Source of the DNA: DYQY01 sp964643725 | Lineage (GTDB): Bacteria; Margulisbacteria; Riflemargulisbacteria; GWF2-35-9; DYQY01 | Length of the DNA: 41,380 nucleotides | NCBI GenBank assembly: GCA_964643725.1 | Contig: CAZXTL010000017.1 | Coordinates: forward strand, 1 to 41,380 | Direction: 5' to 3' | In this document: piece after piece, positions 7,723 to 17,579 of the stretch | Layout of the letters: every line of letters starts with the position of its first letter | Numbering within the stretch: position 1 is the stretch's first letter | Translations under genes and position numbers: made by a program | The notes under the pieces: model-generated | What the model was told of the DNA's origin: nothing | Seen by the model: only the letters and a program-made list of their open reading frames with translations | The model's database searches: none

Positions 7723-8775
7723 CTAAATCAGAAATTCAATCTCAGGAAACTTATCAGCTAGTATCAATTTCAAATAATGTATAGCAGGCATTTCACTTTG
7801 ATCATGTCCAATGTCCAAAATAGTAAGTCCATGTTCTTCAGCCTCGATTGCAGTATGATAATCAATATCTCCAGTAATAAATAAGTCTATTCCTAATGAA
7901 ACAACCTTGCCAACCAAACTAGCACCACTACCTCCAGAAAAAGCTATTCTTTTAACTTTTTTATTAATATCTAAATTTCCTTTTAACTGCCCTGAGTAAA
8001 CAGACAAAAAGTCTGAAATACATTTCTCATCTTCAAGAACTGTATACCGACCCAATCCTATATTTTTATCTTTATTCCTTAAAGAGATAATATCATAAGC
8101 AGGTTCTTCATAAGGATGAATGTCTTTCATTTTGGACACAACCTTATCTAAGTCAACTTCTTTAACTATAACCTCAATCCTTGACTCTTCTGCCTTTTCT
8201 AAAGTCCCTTTTTGTCCAATATACGGATTTGCTCCCTCGTTTGGCAAAAAAGTACCTTCTCCGTTACTATAAAAAGAACAATGAGAATAATTACCGATAC
8301 TCCCAACTCTAGACTCTAATAACTCTGATCTAAATTGTTCCAAATTATCTTTGGGGACGTATACAATAAGTTTACATAGGTCAACCGATGATGGACTCAA
8401 AACTTTAGTTTTAGTAAATCCATACTTTTCAGCTAATACATCACTCACCCCATTTTGACTTACGTCAAAATTAGTATGTAAACAATATACAGATATATCG
8501 TTTTTTAATAACAACTTAAGATTCTTGCCAAAATATTTAGATGTATCGATTTGAGATACTGGCTTAAAAAATAAAGGATGATGAGAAATGATAGTATCTA
8601 CATTAGACTGTATAGCGTAATCTAATACTTTACTAGTTAATGTCAGGCACAATAAAACTTTATGTATATCATTCTGTTTAGAGCCAATCTGCAACCCACA
8701 ATTGTCCCAGTCAAAAGATAACTTAGCAGGATACCTATCATCTAGAAAACTTATTAAGGTAGAAACTTTTAGCAT
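7723..8775 (-). CDS. Nif3/DUF34 family metal-binding protein (YqfO type)
   Basis: This 350-residue protein of the Nif3-like family is often annotated as GTP cyclohydrolase I type 2 homologue; its true substrate is unsettled. Candidate di-metal ligands are His65 and His66 in ISHHPLF, Asp104 in HTNFD and His324 in GHDQSE. A central insert (about 130-230) with HPYEEPAYDI is the PII-like domain found in the longer Bacillus YqfO-type members. Its ATG follows directly after the TAA of the 307-codon gene, so the two are co-transcribed. It converges on dinB with a 1-base gap, and no terminator hairpin is visible between them. Confidence 0.9.
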   Translation of the reverse strand: MLKVSTLISFLDDRYPAKLSFDWDNCGLQIGSKQNDIHKVLLCLTLTSKVLDYAIQSNVDTIISHHPLFFKPVSQIDTSKYFGKNLKLLLKNDISVYCLHTNFDVSQNGVSDVLAEKYGFTKTKVLSPSSVDLCKLIVYVPKDNLEQFRSELLESRVGSIGNYSHCSFYSNGEGTFLPNEGANPYIGQKGTLEKAEESRIEVIVKEVDLDKVVSKMKDIHPYEEPAYDIISLRNKDKNIGLGRYTVLEDEKCISDFLSVYSGQLKGNLDINKKVKRIAFSGGSGASLVGKVVSLGIDLFITGDIDYHTAIEAEEHGLTILDIGHDQSEMPAIHYLKLILADKFPEIEFLI

Positions 8776-9699
8776 TTACGCTAGTAAGTTTGGGACATTC
8801 TCTTCTCTTGCCCTCTTAGCAATACCTTGTTTAATGTTTTTAAGAAAATCACCTTTTACAGCGGATGTTGCTATATTAAGCATTTCAATCTTAGCCTCAA
8901 TCCTTTGGCCATTGTTTGGACTAGCTTCTGAAGCAAAAACATATTTATATACATTATCATTTTGTGAAGCAACATGATATTTGTATGGTTTTACTATTTG
9001 TTTTACTTTTTCTTCTTTATTGTATAGTGAGTTTAAAATCTTTTTTCCATGATTAGTTATTTTAAATTTACATTCTTGGACAGAACTACCTTTTGAAATA
9101 ATTTGAACTATGTCTAAATAACTTAAAGTCTTAAATACAAACAAAAATATAAATTGTTTATTATTAAACACCTCGCCTTTAGAGTAATAAAAACGTTCTG
9201 GATCATTATAGTCCCTGAAGAAGGCATATCTTGTCGTAAGCAGTTTATACAATGTGTCAAAAGACACAACCTCTTCATCACAATAACTATACAAAGATTT
9301 AACTATAGATTTACGTTTGTTTACAACATCGAAATCGTTGTTAACATAAGGAGTATTAAAAACTAGAGGAGACTTATAATATTCATTGTAATCGCGTGTA
9401 AAAAATAAAAATTTAAACAAGTTATCAAAGAGAAAATCTTCATTATTGATTTTGTTTACTAACTCACGACTAACCTTCCAGGTTTGCCCATCTACATAAA
9501 TAAATTTAGTAATTAATAAAAATAAAGAAATATAATTGGCAAGGTCTTTGGGAAATTTATAATCAGCAGCTAAATTCTTAACTCTAGCTTTTAATGTTTT
9601 TCGCTTATTGGACACATCCATATCCTCAGTATCCACAGAGGACAAATAATCCTCAACAAAACTAATTACATTACTATGATCTTTATATGTAGCTTCCAC
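8776..9699 (-). CDS. Unknown protein, 307 residues, GTG start with G-run leader
   Basis: I do not recognise this protein. It is rich in Lys, Phe, Tyr and Asn, has no signal peptide or clear membrane segment, and looks mostly helical. A middle stretch (about 140-235, ending KFKITNHGKKILNSLYN) could be a winged-helix pair. The C-terminal ~60 residues contain EAKIEMLNIATSAVKGDF and a basic tail. The start is GTG at 9699, preceded by the run GGGGGGG at about 4-10 bases on the minus strand. The nearby ATG at 9701 is out of frame. It is joined without a gap to the Nif3-family gene; a shared role is possible but unproven. Confidence 0.7.
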   Translation of the reverse strand: MEATYKDHSNVISFVEDYLSSVDTEDMDVSNKRKTLKARVKNLAADYKFPKDLANYISLFLLITKFIYVDGQTWKVSRELVNKINNEDFLFDNLFKFLFFTRDYNEYYKSPLVFNTPYVNNDFDVVNKRKSIVKSLYSYCDEEVVSFDTLYKLLTTRYAFFRDYNDPERFYYSKGEVFNNKQFIFLFVFKTLSYLDIVQIISKGSSVQECKFKITNHGKKILNSLYNKEEKVKQIVKPYKYHVASQNDNVYKYVFASEASPNNGQRIEAKIEMLNIATSAVKGDFLKNIKQGIAKRAREENVPNLLA

Positions 9700-9727
9700 A
9701 TGACCCCCCCTAAATTTAGCTTTCCTA

Positions 9728-9749
9728 ACTGATACCCCGAATTATCAGT
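9728..9749. repeat. ACTGATA/TATCAGT inverted repeat between epimerase and unknown gene
   Basis: A perfect 7-bp inverted repeat with an 8-base centre lies in the 126-base gap upstream of the GTG-start gene. There is no T-run after it, so it looks more like a protein-binding site or small leader hairpin than a terminator. Confidence 0.35.
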
Positions 9750-9825
9750 CAAAATAAACCCCCTGTATACAAGGGCGTAAATCTAGTTTACCATAAAAAA
9801 GGAAAAAGTCAAAACGAAGTAAACG

Positions 9826-10758
9826 TTATAAAGTTATCCCACACAATCTAGATAGTCCTTGTTGCAAGTTATATCTAGGGAAGTATGAGAAATCATTCTT
9901 AATTCTGCTAATGTCCGCAATAGAGAATCTAATGTCTCCTTCTCTAGCAGGAAGGTATACAGCTTTTACATCTTTAGCGTATATCTCTTTAAAGCTAGAA
10001 ACTAAGTCATTAACAGAGTTTTGTCTACCAGTGCCAACATTGTATACTGAATAATCCTGATAAGACATCATCATCATGATATTTGCAGTAACTACATCCT
10101 TAATGTATACAAAATCACGAGTTTGATCACCATCACCGTGAACTACAACATCCTCTCCTTTTGAAATCTTATTTTGAAAAATAGAGATAACTCCAGAATA
10201 TTCACTGGAAGGATTTTGTCTTTCACCGTATACATTAAAATATCTAAGCCCCAGAAATTGAGTAGATGCTTTTTCGCTATAAATAAGCGCCATATCTTCA
10301 TTAATCATCTTATGTTCACCATATGGACTTACTGGTCTCAGTTGCATGAATTCATTTTTAGGCAAGGTAGGATCATCACCGTATACTGCAGCAGAGGAAG
10401 CAAAAATAACCTTATCAACTCCAGTTCTAACAGCATTCTTAAAAATATTTTCGGTACCTTGAACATTAACTGATTTCGTATACTCTTTTTCAGTAATTGA
10501 CTTATGTACTGAGGCAATTGCAGCTTGGTGAAAAACAACATCAAACATCTTATCATTAAATAACTTAGCAATTGCTTGTTCATCACGTATATCCATCTTA
10601 ATAAACTCAACATGCTCTTTATCAAACTGAGATATGTTTTCTAAATTTCCGGATGAAAGATCATCAATAACAGTAACTTTATGATCAAGTAAAACAAGTT
10701 CCTCTACAATATGAGATCCAATAAATCCAGCGCCTCCAGTAACTAATATTTTATCCAT
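9826..10758 (-). CDS. NAD-dependent sugar-nucleotide epimerase (GalE/WbpP-like)
   Basis: This 310-residue extended short-chain dehydrogenase has the NAD motif GGAGFIGSH at residues 8-16, SS at 121-122 and the catalytic YGEHK (Tyr146, Lys150). LRYFNVYGERQ and GDGDQTRDFVYIKDV are typical of UDP-hexose or UDP-N-acetylhexosamine 4-epimerases making precursors for surface sugars. The exact substrate cannot be read from sequence. The ATG overlaps the preceding DJ-1/PfpI gene by 8 bases, so it is the tail gene of the long minus-strand operon. With the rfbD gene elsewhere in the window it points to envelope polysaccharide synthesis. Confidence 0.88.
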   Translation of the reverse strand: MDKILVTGGAGFIGSHIVEELVLLDHKVTVIDDLSSGNLENISQFDKEHVEFIKMDIRDEQAIAKLFNDKMFDVVFHQAAIASVHKSITEKEYTKSVNVQGTENIFKNAVRTGVDKVIFASSAAVYGDDPTLPKNEFMQLRPVSPYGEHKMINEDMALIYSEKASTQFLGLRYFNVYGERQNPSSEYSGVISIFQNKISKGEDVVVHGDGDQTRDFVYIKDVVTANIMMMMSYQDYSVYNVGTGRQNSVNDLVSSFKEIYAKDVKAVYLPAREGDIRFSIADISRIKNDFSYFPRYNLQQGLSRLCGITL

Positions 10759-11254
10759 GTAAATACTCCCTTATTTTTTTTGAAAAACTCTCTGAAGAAG
10801 TAGCTCCGTCAGCTGTAATAACATTGCCGTCTACTTCAACATAATTCCCTGTGTAAACAACCCCTTTACTGATAAAGCTATCTTTATCACCTATGAAAAC
10901 AGTAGCTCTTTTGCCATTCATTATACCTGCTTCAGCCAAAATCAAAGGAGCCATACAAATAGCAGAAACAAGTTTATTTAAAGAATAAAACTTATTTATA
11001 ATATTATACAAAAGTTGATTACCTAAATACGTATACCCGCCTGGTCCACCAACAAGTAATAATGCATCAAAATTCTCTACTATAATATCATCAATTACTT
11101 TAGAAATAGAAAAAACACCACCAAGCTTTCCTCTAGCTTCTCCTTTTTGAGTTGAAAAAACATGAACCTCAAATTCTTTAGAAAGATCATTATATGGAAT
11201 AAAAAACTCTTCATCTCTAAACCCAACAAAAGCAATTACAAAAGCAATTCTCAT
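10751..11254 (-). CDS. DJ-1/PfpI family protein
   Basis: This 167-residue, single-domain protein has the nucleophile-elbow Cys100 in SAICMAPLIL and the accompanying acidic pair in FRDEEF (residues 12-17). LLVGGPGGYTYLG precedes the elbow, as in the family. Members include glyoxalase/deglycase-like proteins, chaperones and PfpI-type peptidases; which one applies here is unknown. The usual His after the Cys is replaced by Met (CMAP), which is known in DJ-1-like members and argues against the protease reading. The start is the ATG at 11254, which shares one base with the TAA of the DUF3307 gene (TAATG). A TTG two codons upstream is less likely. Confidence 0.85.
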   Translation of the reverse strand: MRIAFVIAFVGFRDEEFFIPYNDLSKEFEVHVFSTQKGEARGKLGGVFSISKVIDDIIVENFDALLLVGGPGGYTYLGNQLLYNIINKFYSLNKLVSAICMAPLILAEAGIMNGKRATVFIGDKDSFISKGVVYTGNYVEVDGNVITADGATSSESFSKKIREYLHG

Positions 11255-11982
11255 TACCAAAAGATTCCTCCAATCAATATCTGAATTGGCAGAAATAAAA
11301 TTATAAAAAAGAACAAAGTTAAATGCTCAATAACAAATCTACGTCCATCATATATTAACCTCTTCTTTAATATCTGCCTTAATAATAAAATAGCCAAAAA
11401 TCCAAATAAAAAAAACTTACTAATTAGAAGTAAAAAAATGGAAACCCTTATAAACATAGAAAAATAATTATGTTTAAGCATTTCTACTTGCAAATCAACA
11501 GTTCGATCATAATAATAAAGAATCACTGAAATACTAAATGCAACATATACTGAAAAACTAACCTTAAAAAGTAATAACAGTGTATCAATGTCACACATGC
11601 CTAAAGTAACTTTAACTAGCTCAAAAAATAGTGATGTGGAGGTTACTCCTTTAAAAAAAACAAAAAAAGTACAAAGCATTAAAACATGCAAACTTTGATC
11701 AATAAAAAAATGAATTAATTCTTTTTTAATTATATTTCTTTGGAAAAATAATTTGATTTTATCAATGAAATAATGACTAATAGTAACTACTAATAACCAA
11801 AATAAAAATATAAAATTAAAAGAAAAAGGAATACACAATAAGAACGACAGAACAAAAAACATTGTAACGTGCAGATAAAGGCCATATTTCGATTTTGTCT
11901 TAAGTTTATACATGAAATTACTCTGGAAAACAAAATCAGAAAAAACATGCGCTAACAACAAGCAAACAAAAATATTTAACAT
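11254..11982 (-). CDS. DUF3307 family membrane protein
   Basis: This 242-residue protein has about six to seven hydrophobic segments. The N-terminal HVFSDFVFQ, the HYFIDKIK segment and FFIDQSLHVL carry the spaced His, Asp, Lys and Gln residues typical of DUF3307, a membrane family of unknown function. The second half (after about residue 120) is hydrophobic but less conserved. It sits between the giant Ig-like protein gene (15-base gap) and the DJ-1 gene (TAATG overlap), so all three are probably one transcript. Confidence 0.8.
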   Translation of the reverse strand: MLNIFVCLLLAHVFSDFVFQSNFMYKLKTKSKYGLYLHVTMFFVLSFLLCIPFSFNFIFLFWLLVVTISHYFIDKIKLFFQRNIIKKELIHFFIDQSLHVLMLCTFFVFFKGVTSTSLFFELVKVTLGMCDIDTLLLLFKVSFSVYVAFSISVILYYYDRTVDLQVEMLKHNYFSMFIRVSIFLLLISKFFLFGFLAILLLRQILKKRLIYDGRRFVIEHLTLFFFIILFLPIQILIGGIFW

Positions 11983-11997
11983 AATTTACTCCTTTGA

Positions 11998-14900
11998 TTA
12001 CTTCGTTTGAAAAACAAAATCAAAAAATTCTTCTGGCGCAAACAGTCTTCTAGCTCTAATCACATATTTACCCTTAACCGGAGAACAAGAAATGCTATTT
12101 TCAGCAACACCTTTTAAATTGGTTGTGGACCTTCTTTGAAAATCCACTACAGCTCCTAAAGGTTTCTCAATCAACTCCCAAATAATAAAATCATTTACAA
12201 CTTTCTCTCTAGTTATTCTATATATAACCTCTAATGATAAAGGTACGGTTACTCCATCAGTTTCAGAAATATACTCACCAAAACCACTCAAAGGTCTTAA
12301 TAAATTATCACCATCGAAAACTTTAACAACGTATTCAAGTTTGTTAGCAAGCAAATACGAGCTAATCACTACATTATATTCCCCAGGCACCTCAAAAAGA
12401 TTTTCAAAAACAAATTCTTTATTCACTTCAACAGTTTTAGTAAAACTAACCTTTTTCCCAGTTTTAGGAATTATGCTTATTTCCAAATCGACTTCTTTCT
12501 TTTGAACTGCCATGGCTACTTTAGGATTAACGGAAAAAGTAAACAAATCTAATTGGCCAACAAATATAGATCTAAACAATCTATCAACATGATTTACTTC
12601 ATATATGGCCCCTGCATTAGTAACAAGCTTAAATGACCCAGAATCCTTTATCCAAGGAAGCATTCTATTTTTAGCTACTGAAATCCGGACTTCCTCTACA
12701 TTTTGAGTAACATCAGAGGTAACCGAAATTTCAAGAACATTCTTAGGCTCAACTACAAAAGTATTTTTAATCCTTCTCTTACCTATACGAATATCGCCTA
12801 CTACCACGCGATCTTTATTATTATAAATTCTTAAAACATATGGAGCTTGACCTACGAATAAGTCTAATTGATTTGATCTTTTAATATCAATTTTACCTTC
12901 ATTAATTACTATCATACCGTCACCTAATACATTTAATGCATCATCTGCAACTGCTGATTCTTCCTTAACCTTTGATGTGCTATTGTCTTCCATTGGAAGA
13001 CCTATATAATTTAAACTAACCTCACTTGCAAGATCCTTAACTATATCAAGATTAAACATCACTGAGGACCTAGAGGAAGCCTCTACGGCCTTCACGACAA
13101 ACTTGCGCTCAAATGATCGATTAACTTCAGGCAAGGAAGTCTTACCCTCACTATCTGTCCTTGTCGTTCTTGTAAAGGTAGCGTTCTTAGCTACTTCATA
13201 TATTTCCCATTCAATTACTATACCAGGAATTGGATTATTTAATCTATCAACTAACATAACTTCGCACAATCTACTATTATCGCCAACTTTAACAACTAAT
13301 TTATCTGATTCTAAACTAATAAGCCTTAATAATTGTTGTTCGTTTCTCTTAATTTCTCCTGCTTTTGGTTTAATCTTTTCACTACCTACGTAAAGGTCAA
13401 AAATTATTTTTAGTTTGTCTTGAAATTGAGGAAAAGCAACTACTTTATAGTTACCTGGAGAAACTGGAGCGGAAAACTTTTGTTTAGCTATACCATTATT
13501 ATCACTTCTGCTCATTTTCTCATGGACAACAAACCCTTTTTGATCTTTTTCGTCACTGATCATCCTGAAAATAATCGGCATATCTTGAACTGGATTACCA
13601 TGCAAATCTAAAGCTTTAACTACATAAAAATCTGGCACTTCTTTACCCAACAATACACTTTGAGTATCTCCAGCTATTTTTTTCAACGTATCTACAGATA
13701 GGCCTAAAACTTTTACATAAAAAGATAAATATTCCCATTTACTATCCCTTTTATAATAAGCTTTAACTTCTTTTACGCCAGGATTCTTATCCGTAACGAA
13801 ATTGAATGTAGAAATACCATACTCGTTGGTCTTTTCAGTCTGTATATATTGTCTTGTTTCACCTTTCACATCAATAGCGTATGACCATCTAATTTGTTCA
13901 TTAACTATTGGATTATCATATCGATCTCTTAGTTTAATTGAAAAATTATCAACAAATTTTAGTCCAGGATTAATTATTTGATTATTACCTGATAAAATTT
14001 CTGAGGAATAAACTCCTTCAGTTCTAACAATAATCGGAACAGCTTGACGCACTGTTTCATCGGCATTTGAATAAATTACTAAATTGTAATTGCCAGCTTT
14101 TTCTGGCATAACTATATCAAATGCAGCTATACCTGTGGCGTCAGTAAATGCATCTGCCCCAACTGATGAAACTAAGCTTCCTTTGCCATATAAATCTACG
14201 CTAAGTTTTGCCTTCCCAACAAAATTACCATATCTATCAACTACTCTAGTTTTAAATAAAGCTTTGTATTGTTTGCCAGCGATATAGTTCTTATTTTTAT
14301 CTTCTGAACTTAATAAAATTAAACTACTAATTCCTGACTCTACTACATCAAACTGATAGAAAGCAGAATTATTATAATTTACATCTGAAACATAAATAAA
14401 ATAGGTTCCTTTTTTCTCTGGTGCTTGAAATGGAAGATTTGTTAAGCCTGTATCGTTTATAGCTACCCTCTTATTAAAATCATGACGTAATACTTTTTTA
14501 GAAGTATTAATATCATAAATAAGAGTTCCTTTGGTAATCAAATTATCATTCTTATCATAAAGTTGAGCACTTAAAGAGTTAACTTGTTTAAATACTGAAA
14601 ATTTTGGACTATCCTTAGCTACTAACCTAATTCTAGAAGGCAAATCAGGAACTGCATTAATAACAATATCTTTTTCTAAGGTGTTAATCTTAGCAGTATA
14701 AACATACTCACCCTTTAGATTCCCTAACACAGGATTAAACTCACACATCCCCTGACCGTTAGTTTTAAGTTGATATATTTGCGATGAGTCCTTTCCCATT
14801 TTAGCACCTAATGGAGTCTTTTTAAGTTTAACAGACAAGAATATATCCACTACAGGAGCTGAATTATTATCGGCGACAAAAACCTGTATTGGCTTATCCA

Positions 14901-17469
14901 GCTTTGTTTCAACAACTCCTTCAACATAATCAGGGACAACTATATTAGAAATCTCTTCGGGAATAACATTAATTTTAACCCAAGTTATTCTTGGTTTGCT
15001 TTCAACTACATATTTACCCTTTAAATTAATTACATCTTTCTGATCACTAACCATAAAGTTAAAGCTTACAAACCCAACTTTATCAGTCACTAATGTATAG
15101 TTCTGAAGATATTGCACTCCCCTCTTATACACAATATATTCTATGTAAATCTTATGCTCAGGCAAAACTGCACCATATTGATCCCTCAAAATAAACTCTA
15201 TTGGTTCAGCCATCATTTGACCAGTGAAAACATTAACAACAGGATTGCTAATAAGATCCAATTTGTAAAAACTTGGTTGTTTTGGAAACAATTTAAAGGA
15301 CTCTCTAACTTTTCCAACCTGAACTACAATATTATTTTCTTTACTTTGTGTCTCTCCAGCTTTAACAACTGCTCTAGCAAACCCATCTAAATCAGTTGTT
15401 TCATCAAAATCAACAAAGGATATATTTTTCTGACTGCTCCATTTAACTTCTGCATTTGGTATAGGATTACCTTTATCATCTATAACTTGCACTACTAAAG
15501 GTTCTGAGTTCATTTCCCATTCAACTGTTTGTTTGTTGCCGGTACTTATTGTCATTTTTGCTGCATTCCCTGGCATAACTAAAACGACAAAGGAAGTTTC
15601 ATACTCTGGTACTTTTGGAGAAGAAGCAACAACTTGGAAGTAACCAACTACAGCAGGAGTTCTGAAATCTACAACAGCAATGCCATTCTTATCAGTTCTC
15701 GTCTTCTTTGCTTCTAACTCTTCAAATGTGCTAGTTTGAAAAGAAAACTCAATTGGAATATTAGGACAAGGGTTGCCGTTATCATCAAGGACCTTAACCT
15801 TAAATGGGGCCTTTAATGGAATACCAATAATCGCCTCAACCTCTTCAGGACTTAAAGCAATAATTTCAATTGGTTTTGTCGATTCACTTTGAACTGTATA
15901 AACAAATTGGCCATTTGCACTAGGAAGTTTTGCTATCATCAAAACTCTACCTGAATTATCGTTCATTCTATAAGCAAAACCTGCTTTCCCGTTAGTGTCA
16001 GATTTAACCTCTGCAACAACAAAAGGTTGATTTTGTTCCTCAATATCCTGTTCTAATAGTTGCACCTTTGCATTCGGAACAATATTATTATATTGATCAT
16101 AAACTTTTACTACGAAAGCATTTTTAACTAAGGCACCTGCTTTCTTGAAAAGCATTGGTCTATTTGTTATATCTTTTAAAACAAAAGGCAAATCTGGTTC
16201 TGTAAAAAAATTATAAACAAATCGCTTGCCTTTAACCTCAATATTAATCTCATGATCACTAACTTTATGACCAAACTTTAAATTAACTTTAATAGCGCCT
16301 TTATTGTCTGTATACACCGTCATTGGTGATAATAATAAAGCATTATTTTTAATCTTAGATTTAAAATCAACTTTCACTCTTTCATTTGCTAGTGGTTCTC
16401 CTAATCCGTTTACAAATAAAAACTCAACACCATCTAACTTTGATGCCACTGTATATATTTTGGAAGTAAGCATATTTCTAACGACTATTTCTTTTCTTTT
16501 TTGTTTTTCTACCCTTTCTGTAACAACTGTTTGTTGAAAAAAATTATTAACTCCTCTAAAAACATCTGAGGTATTACTTTGAACAGTTCCAACTAAATTG
16601 CCACTATTCCCTCCGATATCATTAACAAACATATAAATATAGTTATTTTTAAATATTTTTAAGAAATGTACGGTAACTACTGAAAACCTTTTTTCGAGAA
16701 TGTCAGAGAATACCATGCCAGACACAAATAAAGAATTATCTCCACTATAAACCACTTTATACATCCACTCAGAACCTCTAGAAATTAAGCCCCCTAAAGG
16801 TTTAATGTTCTCCTTTGAAAACTTAAAAAAAGCTGATGAAATCTTAAAAACATATTTATTAAACTCAACAAAAAAATGCCAAGCTATCTTTGAGTACCTC
16901 ACCGTTTCATCAAAAAGTCCTATAAAAAATTTACCATAGGATAATTTAGCTGATTCAGTTTTATATTGAAAATCTATGACAATATTTTTAATATTAATAA
17001 CATCACCGGTCTTCTCTGAGAATACATAATCGGTATTTATCTCTCCATCAAAGAAAGGAAGATTATCTTTATTAATAGTAACGATAGGGCTAACCGCAGA
17101 AGTTTTACAGGAAAAATCTAAAATCTGATTATCAAGAAGCGATGCTTGAGGAAACCGAAACTGGAAATCAATAAAATTATCTTGTTTATCTCTTAAAAAA
17201 AGTCGATACAACCTATTAGTTGAGTAATTAGTATTAACAGACCTATAAACATTGTCTTTTTTTTGCCAAGACATTTCGTTATCATTCAACAATACTTTCT
17301 CTAATACAAAACTATCACCAATTAAAAAAAATGAATTATTTTTTGTATCAAAGGCAACAGAACAACGATATTCTTGAGTTGGTCCATAGAAAAAAAAGTA
17401 TATTAAAGGGATAGAAACAATAAAAATAAGATATATACTTAATATAAAAAATAAGATTTTCTTCTTCAT
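11998..17469 (-). CDS. Giant membrane-anchored Ig-like (invasin/Big_1-type) repeat protein
   Basis: This 1823-residue protein has a short basic N-terminus and one strong hydrophobic segment (about residues 5-28), a signal anchor or uncleaved signal. A unique ~300-residue region with few motifs follows. From about residue 345 there are roughly eleven tandem ~100-residue beta-sandwich repeats, each with a D-x-x-G/N-N-P-x-x-x hallmark: VYDQYNNIVPNAKV, LDDNGNPCPNIPIEF, IDDKGNPIPNAEVKW, VDRYGNFVGKAKLSV, LRDRYDNPIVNEQI, LDLHGNPVQDMPI and VDRLNNPIPGIVIEW. This is the bacterial Ig-like fold of invasins and intimins. The last ~350 residues are further beta-rich. No LysM, barrel or sortase motif is seen, so it probably projects from the inner membrane or spans the periplasm. 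AGGGGA precedes the ATG. It lies 110 bases after pfp. Confidence 0.85.
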   Translation of the reverse strand: MKKKILFFILSIYLIFIVSIPLIYFFFYGPTQEYRCSVAFDTKNNSFFLIGDSFVLEKVLLNDNEMSWQKKDNVYRSVNTNYSTNRLYRLFLRDKQDNFIDFQFRFPQASLLDNQILDFSCKTSAVSPIVTINKDNLPFFDGEINTDYVFSEKTGDVINIKNIVIDFQYKTESAKLSYGKFFIGLFDETVRYSKIAWHFFVEFNKYVFKISSAFFKFSKENIKPLGGLISRGSEWMYKVVYSGDNSLFVSGMVFSDILEKRFSVVTVHFLKIFKNNYIYMFVNDIGGNSGNLVGTVQSNTSDVFRGVNNFFQQTVVTERVEKQKRKEIVVRNMLTSKIYTVASKLDGVEFLFVNGLGEPLANERVKVDFKSKIKNNALLLSPMTVYTDNKGAIKVNLKFGHKVSDHEINIEVKGKRFVYNFFTEPDLPFVLKDITNRPMLFKKAGALVKNAFVVKVYDQYNNIVPNAKVQLLEQDIEEQNQPFVVAEVKSDTNGKAGFAYRMNDNSGRVLMIAKLPSANGQFVYTVQSESTKPIEIIALSPEEVEAIIGIPLKAPFKVKVLDDNGNPCPNIPIEFSFQTSTFEELEAKKTRTDKNGIAVVDFRTPAVVGYFQVVASSPKVPEYETSFVVLVMPGNAAKMTISTGNKQTVEWEMNSEPLVVQVIDDKGNPIPNAEVKWSSQKNISFVDFDETTDLDGFARAVVKAGETQSKENNIVVQVGKVRESFKLFPKQPSFYKLDLISNPVVNVFTGQMMAEPIEFILRDQYGAVLPEHKIYIEYIVYKRGVQYLQNYTLVTDKVGFVSFNFMVSDQKDVINLKGKYVVESKPRITWVKINVIPEEISNIVVPDYVEGVVETKLDKPIQVFVADNNSAPVVDIFLSVKLKKTPLGAKMGKDSSQIYQLKTNGQGMCEFNPVLGNLKGEYVYTAKINTLEKDIVINAVPDLPSRIRLVAKDSPKFSVFKQVNSLSAQLYDKNDNLITKGTLIYDINTSKKVLRHDFNKRVAINDTGLTNLPFQAPEKKGTYFIYVSDVNYNNSAFYQFDVVESGISSLILLSSEDKNKNYIAGKQYKALFKTRVVDRYGNFVGKAKLSVDLYGKGSLVSSVGADAFTDATGIAAFDIVMPEKAGNYNLVIYSNADETVRQAVPIIVRTEGVYSSEILSGNNQIINPGLKFVDNFSIKLRDRYDNPIVNEQIRWSYAIDVKGETRQYIQTEKTNEYGISTFNFVTDKNPGVKEVKAYYKRDSKWEYLSFYVKVLGLSVDTLKKIAGDTQSVLLGKEVPDFYVVKALDLHGNPVQDMPIIFRMISDEKDQKGFVVHEKMSRSDNNGIAKQKFSAPVSPGNYKVVAFPQFQDKLKIIFDLYVGSEKIKPKAGEIKRNEQQLLRLISLESDKLVVKVGDNSRLCEVMLVDRLNNPIPGIVIEWEIYEVAKNATFTRTTRTDSEGKTSLPEVNRSFERKFVVKAVEASSRSSVMFNLDIVKDLASEVSLNYIGLPMEDNSTSKVKEESAVADDALNVLGDGMIVINEGKIDIKRSNQLDLFVGQAPYVLRIYNNKDRVVVGDIRIGKRRIKNTFVVEPKNVLEISVTSDVTQNVEEVRISVAKNRMLPWIKDSGSFKLVTNAGAIYEVNHVDRLFRSIFVGQLDLFTFSVNPKVAMAVQKKEVDLEISIIPKTGKKVSFTKTVEVNKEFVFENLFEVPGEYNVVISSYLLANKLEYVVKVFDGDNLLRPLSGFGEYISETDGVTVPLSLEVIYRITREKVVNDFIIWELIEKPLGAVVDFQRRSTTNLKGVAENSISCSPVKGKYVIRARRLFAPEEFFDFVFQTK

Positions 17470-17579
17470 ATAAATTTCCCCTGCTTATTATCCTTCATGA
17501 ATATATTTAAATTTTAATATTAAACATAAGGAAGCACAAGGCAAACAAGTAATTCTTATTGTTAGAACATCCCGAATTT

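Noticed and set aside
10338..10625. 95-codon ORF within the epimerase gene
   Set aside because: A shadow frame on the same strand with low-complexity Leu-rich content; the epimerase frame carries the motifs.
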